From Clostridioides difficile (GTDB taxonomy: Bacteria > Bacillota > Clostridia > Peptostreptococcales > Peptostreptococcaceae), in the NCBI GenBank assembly GCA_012955965.1, contig JABBZI010000029.1, forward strand, positions 1 through 46,715: DNA of 46,715 nt, written 5' to 3'. Shown piece by piece: positions 46,293-46,715 of the stretch. The notes beneath the pieces are model-generated. The model saw nothing but the letters and a program-made list of their open reading frames with translations. It did not search any database and had not been told where the DNA came from. Each line of letters begins with the position of its first letter. The stretch's first letter is position 1. The translations under genes and the position numbers were made by a program.

Positions 46293-46715
46293 TAAATAAA
46301 GAATACTTTAAACAAAATTATATGATAGATAAAGGTATCGCGAGACATAATAGTGTCAAAAACATAGTTATACTCCCATATACAACTACAAATAAAGAAA
46401 AATCGAAACTTAAAGAAAAGGTAAAAAGATTTGAGTATTGTGTTGGAGAATTCTGTAGGTTGGTATATAACAAGAAAATGAACATAAAAGAAAGACAGTT
46501 AAAAGATATAAAGTTACTTATAAAAGACATAAATGTGAATTCTTCTGATGATAGTGTACAACTTGAGAGTATAATAAGAGAATTATTTTTGGATGAAGAA
46601 GAAAATATGTATATATTTCATCCAAAGCTTTTAAATTATATACATATGCCATCTGATAGTTATTATAAAAAATTATCTAGATTTTTATATGATGTTTTAT
46701 TAAATAGTACAGATA
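46280..46715 (+). CDS. dptG: DptG, phosphorothioation-dependent restriction protein (3' truncated by window)
   Basis: ATG at 46280, behind GGGGTGAAGG, overlaps the dptF end by 13 bases. The frame stays open for 145 codons to the window edge. The visible part (MQLIINKEYFKQNYMIDKGI... KNIVILPYTTTNKEKSKLKEKVKRFEYCVGEFCRL) is soluble and basic. In known dpt clusters dptF is followed by dptG and then dptH, and the overlap implies strict co-expression. DptG has no well-defined catalytic domain, so the call rests mainly on gene order. Confidence 0.65.
   Translation, partial: MQLIINKEYFKQNYMIDKGIARHNSVKNIVILPYTTTNKEKSKLKEKVKRFEYCVGEFCRLVYNKKMNIKERQLKDIKLLIKDINVNSSDDSVQLESIIRELFLDEEENMYIFHPKLLNYIHMPSDSYYKKLSRFLYDVLLNSTD

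Overview
The window looks like a chromosome segment of Clostridioides difficile or a very close relative. It is very AT-rich, uses strong AGGAGG-type ribosome binding sites and many TTG starts, and has the gene order sigma-54, cggR, gap, pgk, tpiA, gpmI, eno followed by secG, rnr, smpB and ssrA. The tmRNA tag peptide reads ADDNFAIAA. The species call rests on recalled gene order and sequence, not on a database search.

Left part (1-9.6 kb): a plus-strand purine/amide catabolism cluster. It holds the 3' part of a D-aminoacylase-type amidohydrolase, an SsnA-type aminohydrolase, an NCS2 nucleobase permease, a PreA-like flavin/Fe-S dehydrogenase, a dihydropyrimidinase (hydA) and a fused [2Fe-2S]/molybdopterin hydroxylase of the selenium-dependent xanthine dehydrogenase type. 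Together they would import a purine, hydroxylate it, move electrons and open rings. A 150-bp nested inverted-repeat element lies in front of hydA, and a strong terminator closes the cluster. Next comes the sigma-54 factor gene (rpoN/sigL).

Centre-left (11-19 kb): the lower glycolysis block under CggR. A good promoter with a tandem CggR-like operator lies before cggR-gap. A terminator follows gap, and separate promoters precede pgk-tpiA-gpmI and eno.

Centre (19-34.4 kb): the conserved secG, rnr, smpB, ssrA set, spread out by accessory genes. These are a MarR/GNAT divergent pair around a double palindrome, DUF3795, a VOC/AEC-transporter pair, a YbhB protein, an AlkD-like/HxlR pair, a DUF1877 protein, a three-gene ABC-2 transporter and an AIM24 protein. 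Several intergenic regions carry tandem repeats, the most striking an array of about eight 76-bp units.

Right part (34.4-46.7 kb): accessory DNA beginning just after ssrA. First comes a small membrane-protein/XRE cassette with a tandemly duplicated, nonsense-mutated first copy behind a palindromic operator, then an unknown gene and a membrane-inserted M28 peptidase. A phage-like module follows: integrase, a Fic-fold protein with Gln in place of the catalytic His, a CI-like repressor, Cro, an Xis-like HTH protein, a replisome organiser and a DnaB helicase with a non-AUG start. The module leads into dptF and the start of dptG, genes of the DNA phosphorothioation-dependent restriction system, preceded by a small decayed in-frame fragment of a second dptF. 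The dnd modification genes are not in view and, if present, lie beyond the right edge.
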